DNA from: Natronospirales bacterium
GTDB lineage: Bacteria > Pseudomonadota > Gammaproteobacteria > Natronospirales > REEB76
Length of the DNA stretch: 64,000 nt
Direction of reading: 5' to 3'
Assembly: GCA_021792635.1 (NCBI GenBank)
Contig: JAJYUH010000006.1
Location: 1-64,000, forward strand
A program made the translations under genes and the position numbers. The notes under the pieces are model-generated. The model saw only the letters and a list, made by a program, of their open reading frames with translations, had not been told where the DNA came from and ran no database searches. This document shows, in pieces, positions 32,641-41,054 of this stretch. Every line of letters begins with the position of its first letter. The first letter of the stretch is position 1.

Positions 32641-34575
32641 ATGAATCAAATGCACGAGGACAAGCAGTCACAGCTCAAGCGCCTCATTGCCAAGGGCAAG
32701 GAGCAGGGCTACCTCACCTATGCCGAGGTGAACGACCACCTGCCGAATGAGATCGTCGATCCGGAGCAGATCGAAGAGATCATCGCAATGATCAACGACA
32801 TGGGTATTCCGGTGCACGAAGAAACGCCGGATGCCGATCAGTTGCTGCTGGCCGAACCGCCGGTCACCAGCGATGACGACGAGGAAGCGGCGGAGGAAGC
32901 CGCCGCCGCGCTGGCCTCGCTGGACGCCGAATTCGGCCGCACCACGGATCCGGTGCGCATGTACATGCGCGAGATGGGGACAGTGGAACTGCTCACCCGC
33001 GAGGGCGAGATCCGCATTGCCAAGCGCATTGAGGAAGGTCTGACCCAGGTGCTGGCGTCGGTGGCCACGTATCCCGCTTCCTCGGCACTGCTGCTTTCCG
33101 AGTTCGCGGGTGTGGCGGAAGGGCGCACGAAATTGACCGACATCATTTCCGGCTTCATCGATCCCGATGCCGATGTGCCGGTGACGGAAACGGCTGCCGA
33201 AGAACCCGCTGCCGACGCGGAAGTAGCGCTCGCGGAGGAAGATGTCGAGATTGCCGAGGAGGTGGAAGTGCCGGTCAAGGCCAAATCCGTCAAGGTCGGT
33301 GAGGAGGATGAAGAGGAGAGCGAGGCGGATGCGGAAGCGAGCCCGGTGGATACCGGCCCCGATCCGGAAGAAACCGCGCGTCGTTTCGCGCAACTGAAGA
33401 AACTGCATGACAAGGTGGTGAAAACCATCGCCAAGCACGGCACTGCGCACAAGAGCACCATCCGCGTGCGCAAGCATCTGGCGGAAAGCCTCATGCAGCT
33501 GAAACTTACGCCGCGCATGACCGATATGCTCACCGGCAATCTGCGCCATCTTGTGGATACGATCCGTAGCTACGAAAAACAGATCATGGATTTGTGCGTG
33601 ACGAAAGCCGGCATGCCGCGCAAGGATTTCATCAAGAGCTTCCCGGAAAACGAAACCAACACCCGCTGGATAGACCGCCAGATCAAGTCCAAGCGCAAAT
33701 GGTCGTCGGCACTGGGCAAACACAAGGAGGAGGTGGTCCGGTTTCAGCACAAACTCACCGGGATCGAGCGTGAAACCCATCTCTCGATCCACGAGCTCAA
33801 GGAAATCAACCGTCAGATGTCCATCGGTGAAGCCAAGGCGCGCCGCGCCAAGAAGGAAATGGTGGAGGCCAATCTGCGCCTGGTGATTTCCATCGCCAAG
33901 AAATACACCAACCGCGGTCTGCAATTCCTGGACCTGATCCAGGAAGGCAACATCGGTCTCATGAAGGCGGTGGACAAATTCGAATATCGCCGCGGCTACA
34001 AGTTTTCCACCTACGCGACCTGGTGGATCCGCCAGGCCATCACGCGTTCCATCGCCGACCAGGCGCGCACCATCCGCATCCCCGTGCACATGATCGAGAC
34101 CATCAACAAGCTCAATCGCATTTCGCGACAGATGCTGCAGGAAATGGGCCGCGAGCCGACGCCGGAGGAACTGGCGGTTAAGATGGAGATGCCGGAAGAC
34201 AAGGTACGCAAGGTGCTCAAAATCGCCAAGGAACCCATCTCCATGGAAACACCCATCGGCGACGATGAGGATTCGCATCTTGGCGACTTCATCGAGGACG
34301 CATCGGTCATCTCGCCGGCGGATGCCGCCACTTCGGAAGGGCTGCGCGAACAGACCCACGCGGTATTGGCAAGCCTCACGCCGCGCGAGGCCAAGGTGCT
34401 GCGCATGCGCTTCGGCATCGACATGAATACCGACCATACGCTGGAAGAAGTCGGCAAGCAGTTCGACGTCACCCGCGAGCGCATCCGTCAGATCGAGGCC
34501 AAAGCGCTGCGCAAGCTGCGTCATCCGTCACGCTCGGATCAACTGCGCAGCTTCCTGGATGAGTCATCGTCCTAA
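32641..34575 (+). CDS. rpoD: RNA polymerase primary sigma factor (sigma-70)
   Basis: A 644-residue housekeeping sigma factor. Region 1.1 is at the start ([20 protein letters not shown]), region 1.2 at [20 protein letters not shown], then a long acidic non-conserved insert (about residues 175-245, Glu/Ala/Val-rich). Regions 2.1-2.4 include [20 protein letters not shown] and [20 protein letters not shown]. Regions 3 and 4.2 end with [20 protein letters not shown]. It closes the macromolecular synthesis block and is followed by a strong terminator. Confidence 0.98.
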   Translation: MNQMHEDKQSQLKRLIAKGKEQGYLTYAEVNDHLPNEIVDPEQIEEIIAMINDMGIPVHEETPDADQLLLAEPPVTSDDDEEAAEEAAAALASLDAEFGRTTDPVRMYMREMGTVELLTREGEIRIAKRIEEGLTQVLASVATYPASSALLLSEFAGVAEGRTKLTDIISGFIDPDADVPVTETAAEEPAADAEVALAEEDVEIAEEVEVPVKAKSVKVGEEDEEESEADAEASPVDTGPDPEETARRFAQLKKLHDKVVKTIAKHGTAHKSTIRVRKHLAESLMQLKLTPRMTDMLTGNLRHLVDTIRSYEKQIMDLCVTKAGMPRKDFIKSFPENETNTRWIDRQIKSKRKWSSALGKHKEEVVRFQHKLTGIERETHLSIHELKEINRQMSIGEAKARRAKKEMVEANLRLVISIAKKYTNRGLQFLDLIQEGNIGLMKAVDKFEYRRGYKFSTYATWWIRQAITRSIADQARTIRIPVHMIETINKLNRISRQMLQEMGREPTPEELAVKMEMPEDKVRKVLKIAKEPISMETPIGDDEDSHLGDFIEDASVISPADAATSEGLREQTHAVLASLTPREAKVLRMRFGIDMNTDHTLEEVGKQFDVTRERIRQIEAKALRKLRHPSRSDQLRSFLDESSS

Positions 34576-34593
34576 TAAAATTGTGTCGTCAAT

Positions 34594-34626
34594 ATACAAA
34601 GGCCGCGTCCAGCGCGGCCTTTGTAT
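34594..34626 (+). terminator. intrinsic terminator after rpoD
   Basis: A perfect 14-bp stem, ATACAAAGGCCGCG with CGCGGCCTTTGTAT, and the loop TCCAG. The right arm contains the T-rich part, so the hairpin may work in both directions. Confidence 0.85.
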
Positions 34627-34662
34627 TTGAAAGGGACTGTTATAATTGCTTGCGAAAGTAAT

Positions 34663-34739
34663 GGGCCTGTAGCTCAATTGGTCAGAGCAGGGGACTCATA
34701 ATCCCTTGGTTCCAGGTTCAAGTCCTGGCAGGCCCACCA
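34663..34739 (+). tRNA. tRNA with anticodon CAT (probably Ile2, otherwise Met)
   Basis: A 77-nt tRNA with encoded CCA. The acceptor GGGCCTG pairs with CAGGCCC, the anticodon stem GGGGA with TCCCT, the anticodon CAT is at 34697-34699, and the T-stem CCAGG encloses TTCAAGT. CAT can serve initiator Met, elongator Met or, after lysidine modification, Ile (AUA). The run GACTCATAATC followed by CTTGGT resembles E. coli tRNA-Ile2 more than elongator tRNA-Met. A TATAAT box lies at 34641-34646, so it has its own promoter behind the rpoD terminator. Confidence 0.93.
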
Positions 34740-34821
34740 GATAATTTCTGCAGGGGGCGCTTCTTCAAAGTCTGACCGCCCATGATCAAGCATGATTTTC
34801 CACCGGCCCGCCATCCTGTAG

Positions 34822-35478
34822 CTACCCGGAATGGTCCCTTACCGCGGCTTGCGGCGGGTCTTGTACCTTCATTATCGTCGCGATAGCGGCATCTGTGGCA
34901 GAGCGCAGGCTGATTACTGTTTCAAAAGACAAGGTGGCGTTATTTTCCAGCAATATCGTTTGACCGCTTGCCATCGCGAACGGCCCGAGTTCCATGCTGC
35001 TCAGCGTGAATTCACCCCGCGAGCAGTAGAGCAGCATTGTTTCCAGTCCAGCCTGCCATAGAATACCGGCCTCACGTCTCACAACCTCACAGGTATGCGA
35101 GACCTTTTCGCGCGCCGTCATCACATTGAAATCCCGCACCGGACCGTCCAGCAGCTGGCAGCGTGTGTGCCATTCACCCTGGAAATGGACGGGCCGCCAG
35201 CGCTCCCGAATTTCCACAGCGGGAGCCGCATCGAAGCTGAGTGCCATGCCATTGCCTTCTGCCAGCAGCAGCGTGCGGTCGTAGCCGGGGAAGCTTGAAA
35301 ATTCGCAGTCGCTGGTCACGTCGGCAAGACTGATGCGCCATAGGAAGGGCTGGTCAACAAGCGCGGAATGCGGCGGAAATATTGCGATTTCACGAGTTAC
35401 ACCCCGGCCGTTTTTCCACGGCATGGCTCTGTAATCCCGGAGCTCGAGCAGACGCGCGTATTTACCCAGCTTACGCAT
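34822..35478 (-). CDS. HutD/Ves-family protein
   Basis: A 218-residue cupin-like protein of the HutD/Ves family. AMPWKNGRGVTREIAIFPPH is the hallmark N-terminal motif; LWRISLADVTSDCEFSSFPG and YDRTLLLAEGNGMAL continue the conserved core, and the RDFNVMTAR segment follows. HutD is linked to histidine degradation in pseudomonads and may buffer urocanate or formiminoglutamate, but no hut genes are seen here. The ATG at 35478 follows GGTGAGG; the longer frame upstream is not family-like. It is divergent from a lipoprotein gene. Confidence 0.88.
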   Translation of the reverse strand: MRKLGKYARLLELRDYRAMPWKNGRGVTREIAIFPPHSALVDQPFLWRISLADVTSDCEFSSFPGYDRTLLLAEGNGMALSFDAAPAVEIRERWRPVHFQGEWHTRCQLLDGPVRDFNVMTAREKVSHTCEVVRREAGILWQAGLETMLLYCSRGEFTLSSMELGPFAMASGQTILLENNATLSFETVISLRSATDAAIATIMKVQDPPQAAVRDHSG

Positions 35479-35618
35479 CACCTCACCCTTTTCCCTTGAT
35501 ACCTGTGCGACCCCGCGGCATCCAGGCTCCGCCACCACCCGGTCCGGCTTGTAAATGTCATGCGGAAAGCGGAATACTTCCCTGCCGGCCGGATACCTCC
35601 GGGACAGAGGAGCCGTCA

Positions 35619-36071
35619 ATGTGCATCATCAATAATAAGCCGCGGCGCGCGAGTGTGCTTGCCGGTGGTCTCGTGCTTGCCTTTTTTGCAGTAACCGGCT
35701 GCGCGCAGCCGCTGCCTCTCCCGGCTTCCCGAAGCATAGCTGTGACCTTCAGTGCCGTAGCGATACCGCGGAGTCCGACGCTGGCCTATGTACATGTCAA
35801 GCTCATACCGCGGGTCAACGTGGCTGCAGCCACCTTGACGGCCGCGTCGCCGGACAAGGACGTGAGCATCACGCCCGCAACAATCACTGTCAAGGAGCTG
35901 CGTGCCTACGGCATCGTGTCCGCGGAGTACGGTGTGTCGCCACCGCTGCCAAAAAAGCTGATGCAGACCTTCACGGTAAAGACCGGCGGCCCGGGAAAAT
36001 ATGCGGTTACTGTGACGCTTTCCTACGACAGGAAAAGTTACGCCACCTCCCTGATGCTGAACCTGCGCTGA
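35619..36071 (+). CDS. lipoprotein of unknown function
   Basis: A 150-residue secreted protein. The signal peptide (RRASVLAGGLVLAFFAVTGC) ends in a lipobox VTGC. The mature part is Val/Thr/Pro-rich with alternating strands (TLAYVHVKLIPRVNVAAATL, LSYDRKSYATSLMLNLR) and may form an immunoglobulin-like beta-sandwich. I do not recognise a family. AGAGGAG precedes the ATG. It is divergent from the HutD-like gene, and the 176 bp behind it hold only gene remnants. Confidence 0.6.
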   Translation: MCIINNKPRRASVLAGGLVLAFFAVTGCAQPLPLPASRSIAVTFSAVAIPRSPTLAYVHVKLIPRVNVAAATLTAASPDKDVSITPATITVKELRAYGIVSAEYGVSPPLPKKLMQTFTVKTGGPGKYAVTVTLSYDRKSYATSLMLNLR

Positions 36072-36247
36072 ACAAGCCGGTTGCAATTTATCGGGGCCGA
36101 CTTCCTGCGATCATTCCGGCTCCTGCCTGCGCAGGCGCAGGTTCCTTGCCGCCATGAATTTCTGCATGATATCCCATGCTGATCGGCGGGAATCCGTCCG
36201 GTGGCGGGTTTCCTGCAACCACACCCGTGTATCAGGACAGGGTCATG

Positions 36248-36385
36248 AGGCGGTAGGTGACGGCGACCGACCAGAATCAGATGACAGCCGCACGCCGCCG
36301 GTTGATGCACGAATTCGGCGCCCAGGCCGCTGGACGCACCGGTAACCAGCGCGGTTTTGCCGCGCAAACGCCGGTCAGCGTTCAT
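36248..36385 (-). pseudogene. truncated short-chain dehydrogenase, N-terminal fragment
   Basis: The frame reads MNADRRLRGKTALVTGASSG followed by LGAEFVHQPAACGCHLILVGRRH, the complete nucleotide-binding N-terminus of an SDR protein. After about 45 residues the similarity stops, and the catalytic Ser-Tyr-Lys region is missing. Its start overlaps the end of tetR by 11 bp, so a tetR-SDR operon once existed here and its second gene was lost by deletion. This leaves the regulator without its likely target. Confidence 0.65.
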
Positions 36386-37046
36386 TACGGTACTTGGCCT
36401 CGTAGGCCAATCCCATGAGCAGGATTCGCAGTGTTCCCAGCAGTTGCTCGGTGAGATTGATGCGGAACAATGCCATATCCGGCTCCCGCAGCACGTCCCG
36501 TACCACGCTGGAAGGTTCGGCGAGATGCTCAAAACCTATGACCAGCGCATTGATCTTGAGCAGCAGGTCCGCACCCTGGCCTGTCTTGAGAAACGGCAGA
36601 CAGGCTTCCAGAAGGGCGCCGGTGCGCAGCACGTGTTCCCTGAGGTTCGTCTTGAATCGCAGCGCGGTGACGCGATCTACGTTGCGTTCCAGCACCGTGT
36701 GCAGGATGGCGATGAGCCGCAGGAAAGCCGCACGGCCATGCAGCGAATCACTCATGAGCTGCACGATGCCGTCGAAGCTCGCACCGCGGCGGTTGTGCTC
36801 CAGGGCCGCATCCAGTTCCTGGAACCAGCGCGCGAGTTCTTCCTCGTAGAGCGCGAGGAACATTTCCTCCTTGCTGCGGAAGTAGAGATACAGCGTGCCT
36901 TTGGCGACGCCCGCCTCGGCGGCGATTGCCGCCATGCTGAGGTCGTCGTACGAGGTATCCGCAAAACCCGCCATGGCGACCTTGAGAAGGTCCGCACGGC
37001 GCATCTGTTTCTGCTCATGGGTCACGGCTCGGCTGGTCACGGCCAT
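36375..37046 (-). CDS. TetR/AcrR-family transcriptional regulator
   Basis: A 223-residue repressor. The HTH domain is clear: RRADLLKVAMAGFADTSYDD, LSMAAIAAEAGVAKGTLYLY and FRSKEEMFLALYEEEL (about residues 15-70). The C-terminal ligand domain (about 80-220) is not specific enough to name an inducer. A perfect 34-bp palindrome overlaps its own promoter, so it should repress itself. AAGGAG precedes the ATG. The gene behind it is a truncated SDR. Confidence 0.9.
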   Translation of the reverse strand: MAVTSRAVTHEQKQMRRADLLKVAMAGFADTSYDDLSMAAIAAEAGVAKGTLYLYFRSKEEMFLALYEEELARWFQELDAALEHNRRGASFDGIVQLMSDSLHGRAAFLRLIAILHTVLERNVDRVTALRFKTNLREHVLRTGALLEACLPFLKTGQGADLLLKINALVIGFEHLAEPSSVVRDVLREPDMALFRINLTEQLLGTLRILLMGLAYEAKYRNER

Positions 37047-37061
37047 AGCACAGCTCCTTGT

Positions 37062-37104
37062 TGACTCTCAGTCATTTATAAATGACTGAGAGTCACTATG
37101 TCAA
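37062..37104 (-). promoter_or_regulatory. tetR promoter with perfect 34-bp palindromic operator
   Basis: The minus strand has TTGACA (37104-37099), a 17-bp spacer and TTATAA (37081-37076). A perfect palindrome covers 37062-37095 (half site TGACTCTCAGTCATTTA) with its centre exactly in the -10 box. A repressor dimer pair bound here would block the promoter completely. Confidence 0.85.
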
Positions 37105-37115
37105 GCCGCCTGAAA

Positions 37116-40034
37116 TTATCTGGCGGGCAGGAAGGCCTCGGCCTGATCGCCGGGCACCGGTGGGCTGAACAGATAGCCCTGGGCATAATCGCAGCCGAAT
37201 TTCTTCAATAAACCCAGCTGCGCTTCGGTCTCCACGCCTTCCGCCACCACCGTGAGCCCGAGACTGTGGGCCAGGCCGATCACGCCCCTGACCACGGTTT
37301 CAGCCGCCGCGTCCTTGCCCAGATACAACACGAAACTGCGGTCGATCTTGAGGGTGTCCGCGGGCAATTGATTGAGATAGCTCAGGGACGAATAACCGGT
37401 GCCGAAGTCATCAATGGCAAGTCGTATGCCGAGCGCGCGCAGTTCGGTGAGTAACCAGGCCACTTGCCGGGGTGTTCCCATCAGTTGACTCTCGGTGATC
37501 TCAATGTTCAGCAGCGGCTCGGTATGCTGGGGGCAGGTGGAAAAAATGGTCTTTACCCGGTCGCCGAAATCCGCCTCGCGCAGCTGCCGCATGGAGACAT
37601 TGACACTGACGGGAACAGCCCGCCGAGGGCCGGCCTGCCAGACATGTATCTGGCGACACGCCTCTTCCATGGCCCAGTAGCCCAGCATCACGATCCCCCC
37701 GTTCTCTTCGGCAACCGGGATGAAAGTTGTGGGGGAGACGGCGCCGAGCTGCGCGCTGTTCCAGCGCAGCAGGGCTTCCATGCTCACCGTGCGGCGCGTG
37801 CTGATATCAACGATAGGCTGGTAGTACAGCCGCATCTCATTGCGTTCCAGGGCATGGGTCAGTGCGGCATCTATGGCATAACGCTCCGCAGCACGCCGGT
37901 CTATATCGTGCGAATAAAACCGATAGGGAGTACCAAGGTCATCCGCGGTCGCGTGCAACACCAGTTCCGCCTGACGGTAGAGTCCGGCGCCGTTGGAGGC
38001 ATCAAATGGAAATACCGCAATGCCCGCATTGAGATGAATCATGACTTCCTGATTTTCGCTATGCATGGTTTTGGGGAAATCTTGCAGCATGCGGGCTATC
38101 AGGGCAGGCATGTCCTCATGTGCCGTGATATTTTCCATGATGACGCCAAACGTCTGGCCCCCGATGCGGGCCAGGGTATCGCCATAACGCATGTTGGAGG
38201 TGACCATTCTGCCGGTCTGCTTGACGACATCGTCGCCGGCCGCATATCCGAGGGTACCATTGATGCGGTCGAGTTCCGCGATGCGCATGACCACGGCTGC
38301 AACAATCTGCCCGCTTCTCTGGGCGCGACTGATGGCATTGTCCAGCCTGGTAAGAAAATAACTCTTGTTCGGCAGGTCGGTCAGCGGATCAAAATTGGCG
38401 AGAAATTCCGCCCGCTCGGAATTGGCGATATGCTCGAGGCCGTGAGAGGTGTCCGCTGCCACCTCGGCCATCAACCGGGTCTCGTCCTCATCAAAAAAAT
38501 TCTGTTCGGCGGAATACACGGCCAGTACACCGACAACCCGGTCCGTGACTTTGAGCACGAAGGCACCTGCCGAACGATAGTCATGATCATGGGCGGCTTG
38601 ACGCCAGAATTGCATGGCGGGGTCGCCATCAATGTCATTGGTGACGGCAAAGGTGCCGGCCCGGACTGCCTGCCCGACGATGCCGCGCCCCTCCACTCTG
38701 TCGCCGCGCGTTGACAGGCGCAGGCTCTCAAGATACGTGGCACCGCTACCCGCGTGCGCCAGTGGTTTTACCTCGTCGTTTTCCACATCCACCGTCCCGG
38801 CCCAAGCGAAACGGAAATTGCCCACTTCCACCGCCACCCGGCAAGTCTCCCGCAACAGTTCCCGGCGATCCCGTACGCGCAAAATTACTCCATTGATGCT
38901 GCTGATCACACGGTACAAACGGCTCAACCTGTTGATGTGTGCTATATACGCCTGTGCCTCCTCCCGCCGCTGCTGCAAGGATTGCGCCATGCTGTCGAAC
39001 TCCATGGCGAGCTCGGCAAATTCACCGCTGCCTCTCACAGCCGCCCTGCTCGCATAATCACCGCTGCGAATACGCCGGGCGCCCTGCAGCAATGCATGGA
39101 AATGCCGCAATATCAGCACATCGCTGCCGAACCAGGCGATCAACAGGAACAGGCCGGTCAAAACAGTAAACAAGACGAGGTTGTGATACAGCAATTTGTC
39201 CGGGGGTCCGAAGATGATATCGGCGGGTAACCCGACCACCGCATACAGATCCGATTCATTATGACCCCCATGCATGCGCACGCGGGCATATAACGAGGTC
39301 CGCCCCTGCGGATCTCTGCCCATGAATGTGGCGGCTTCATCGTTGCCTTGCCACGCCGCTCTGTGCGCGAAACCCAGAGTGCTCCCGCGCACAGTTCCTC
39401 CATCGGGACGCGCCACAAGAACCCTGTCCTTGCCATCAATCAGGTAAAAGGAATTATCCGCCGGCAACAGGGCCGAACCGTCCACTTCACTCAACCACTG
39501 CATGTTCACGGCAGCATATGCCACCGCGGTTACCGATCCTCTGCGTGGATCAAGCATCGGATACGCAAATGTGATCTCCGGAAGATCCGAGACCTGGCCA
39601 ATTGCGTATCCGCCCACCGCAAATTCGCGGGTTGCAAAAGCCTGACGGACTGCGTTTCGCCTGGGAACATTCATGGCGCCGTTGTCTGGCAGACCACTGC
39701 AGAGCAAACGTCCATTGGACCCCACTACGCCAAGATTGTTGAACCGCTTGTCATGAGCGAGTATCCGCACAAAAGTCGTTTTGCAGTCCGGTTGCCGAGC
39801 ATCAGCGACATCGGGGATGGCGGCGATGGTTTCCAGCATCACATGAACCTGAGCGGCAAATTCCGCGTAGTAACCTGCTTTCAATCTGGCAAAGGCAAGC
39901 ACCTGATCTTCCGCATGCGAAAGAGCCTTGTGCCTTTCTATATCCGTATCCACGAGAAACACGATCAAGGCGGGCAGGATGGCGAGTACTGCCAAGAGCA
40001 GCAAACGAGTGCGCAGCCGTGTCCAGAAATACAT
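37116..40034 (-). CDS. membrane-bound GGDEF/EAL signalling protein with degenerate GGDEF
   Basis: About 972 residues: TM helix (10-28), periplasmic Cache-like sensor (30-280), second TM helix (285-308), HAMP (about 310-360), GAF (about 375-540), GGDEF-like domain (545-700) and EAL domain (720-970). The signature GGDEF motif reads GGQTF (about 624-628), so cyclase activity is unlikely. The EAL domain keeps MEALLRWN, NIEITES, IDDFGTGYSSL and KIDRSFV, so it should hydrolyse cyclic di-GMP. The gene may therefore lower cyclic di-GMP in response to an external signal. The start at 40034 is chosen because the first TM helix begins right after it; the frame is open to 40178. Confidence 0.9.
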   Translation of the reverse strand: MYFWTRLRTRLLLLAVLAILPALIVFLVDTDIERHKALSHAEDQVLAFARLKAGYYAEFAAQVHVMLETIAAIPDVADARQPDCKTTFVRILAHDKRFNNLGVVGSNGRLLCSGLPDNGAMNVPRRNAVRQAFATREFAVGGYAIGQVSDLPEITFAYPMLDPRRGSVTAVAYAAVNMQWLSEVDGSALLPADNSFYLIDGKDRVLVARPDGGTVRGSTLGFAHRAAWQGNDEAATFMGRDPQGRTSLYARVRMHGGHNESDLYAVVGLPADIIFGPPDKLLYHNLVLFTVLTGLFLLIAWFGSDVLILRHFHALLQGARRIRSGDYASRAAVRGSGEFAELAMEFDSMAQSLQQRREEAQAYIAHINRLSRLYRVISSINGVILRVRDRRELLRETCRVAVEVGNFRFAWAGTVDVENDEVKPLAHAGSGATYLESLRLSTRGDRVEGRGIVGQAVRAGTFAVTNDIDGDPAMQFWRQAAHDHDYRSAGAFVLKVTDRVVGVLAVYSAEQNFFDEDETRLMAEVAADTSHGLEHIANSERAEFLANFDPLTDLPNKSYFLTRLDNAISRAQRSGQIVAAVVMRIAELDRINGTLGYAAGDDVVKQTGRMVTSNMRYGDTLARIGGQTFGVIMENITAHEDMPALIARMLQDFPKTMHSENQEVMIHLNAGIAVFPFDASNGAGLYRQAELVLHATADDLGTPYRFYSHDIDRRAAERYAIDAALTHALERNEMRLYYQPIVDISTRRTVSMEALLRWNSAQLGAVSPTTFIPVAEENGGIVMLGYWAMEEACRQIHVWQAGPRRAVPVSVNVSMRQLREADFGDRVKTIFSTCPQHTEPLLNIEITESQLMGTPRQVAWLLTELRALGIRLAIDDFGTGYSSLSYLNQLPADTLKIDRSFVLYLGKDAAAETVVRGVIGLAHSLGLTVVAEGVETEAQLGLLKKFGCDYAQGYLFSPPVPGDQAEAFLPAR

Positions 40035-40159
40035 GGGGTGCAATTTCGAAACCCTGGTAATTTTTCCGCAACCAGTGTGACACAGTTTCAAACAGGGGAT
40101 TGCACGGAAAGTCCAGGCGGATACGGATTTGACTGAACCCGGCCATGACGGATGTCGGG

Positions 40160-41011
40160 CTATTCCCTCACCAGCCAACGCACCTCGCTGCCGCCCCGAG
40201 CCGGTGACAGGAGTTGCGCAAGAAAACCCAGCGCTTCGGCGAGGGTGTGCTCACTCTGCCATGGGGGATTGATGATAGCCATGCCGCAGGCAGTGAAGCC
40301 GGGGGTGCCGGGCGGCGCGATATGGAATTCAGCAAGCAGGATGCGGCGGATACCGGATGCTGGCAGCACACGCTGCAGGCGCCGCACCGGTGCTTCCTCC
40401 TTGATGGGATACCACAGCGCATACATCCCCGTCGGCCAGCGACCGTAAGCGGCAATGAGCGCTGCGATCAGTTGCGCGAATTCATCGGCCTTCTCGAAGG
40501 GCGGATCCATAAGCACCAAGCCGCGTCGTTGCGGCGGCGGCAGCAATCCCTGAAGCATTGCATAGCCGTCGCGGACGTGAACCGCCACACGCGGGTCGGC
40601 ACGGAACCGATTCTTGAGCAGCTGCGCATCCTGAGGGTGCAATTCCGCCAGTACCAGGCGGTCATCGGCACGGGCAAGCGCCGCCGCCGCCATGGGTGAA
40701 CCGGGGTAAAACCGCGGCGCATCGCTTCCGCTGAGGGCCGGGTTGCTGGCCGCCACGATCTCACGCAGCCGCGCCAGCGGTGCCGGCAAGCGGTCCATCG
40801 GCGCATGCCACATGCGACCGATGCCGTTCGCGGCTTCACCGGTTTTCACTGCCGCTTCACTTCGCAGATCGTAACCACCGGTCCCGGCGTGACAATCGTA
40901 GTAGCACCAGGACGCCGGCTTGCGATTGAGCGCCTGCAGCAGCGTCACCAGCACCGTGTGCTTCATGATATCGGCGAAATTGCCGGCGTGGTAATGGTGG
41001 CGGTAATTCAT
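40160..41011 (-). CDS. rlmJ: 23S rRNA (adenine-2030-N6)-methyltransferase
   Basis: A 283-residue RlmJ-type enzyme that methylates A2030 of 23S rRNA. It starts MNYRHHYHAGNFADIMKHTV, the strict family N-terminus, and continues with CYYDCHAGTGGYDL (SAM binding), RFYPGSP, LAELHPQDAQLL, VLMDPPFEKADEF (the DPPF catalytic motif), GMYALWYPIK and CGMAIINPPW. It is divergent from the ArnT-like gene, and upstream of the GGDEF/EAL gene. Confidence 0.95.
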   Translation of the reverse strand: MNYRHHYHAGNFADIMKHTVLVTLLQALNRKPASWCYYDCHAGTGGYDLRSEAAVKTGEAANGIGRMWHAPMDRLPAPLARLREIVAASNPALSGSDAPRFYPGSPMAAAALARADDRLVLAELHPQDAQLLKNRFRADPRVAVHVRDGYAMLQGLLPPPQRRGLVLMDPPFEKADEFAQLIAALIAAYGRWPTGMYALWYPIKEEAPVRRLQRVLPASGIRRILLAEFHIAPPGTPGFTACGMAIINPPWQSEHTLAEALGFLAQLLSPARGGSEVRWLVRE

Positions 41012-41054
41012 GGAACCTCGCGCAGCAGGAATCATCTCACGAAAAAGACCTGCT

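Noticed and set aside
32668..34524. A 618-codon open frame antisense to rpoD
   Set aside because: It lies entirely opposite a certain gene, shows no motif of its own, and is explained by GC-rich codon structure.
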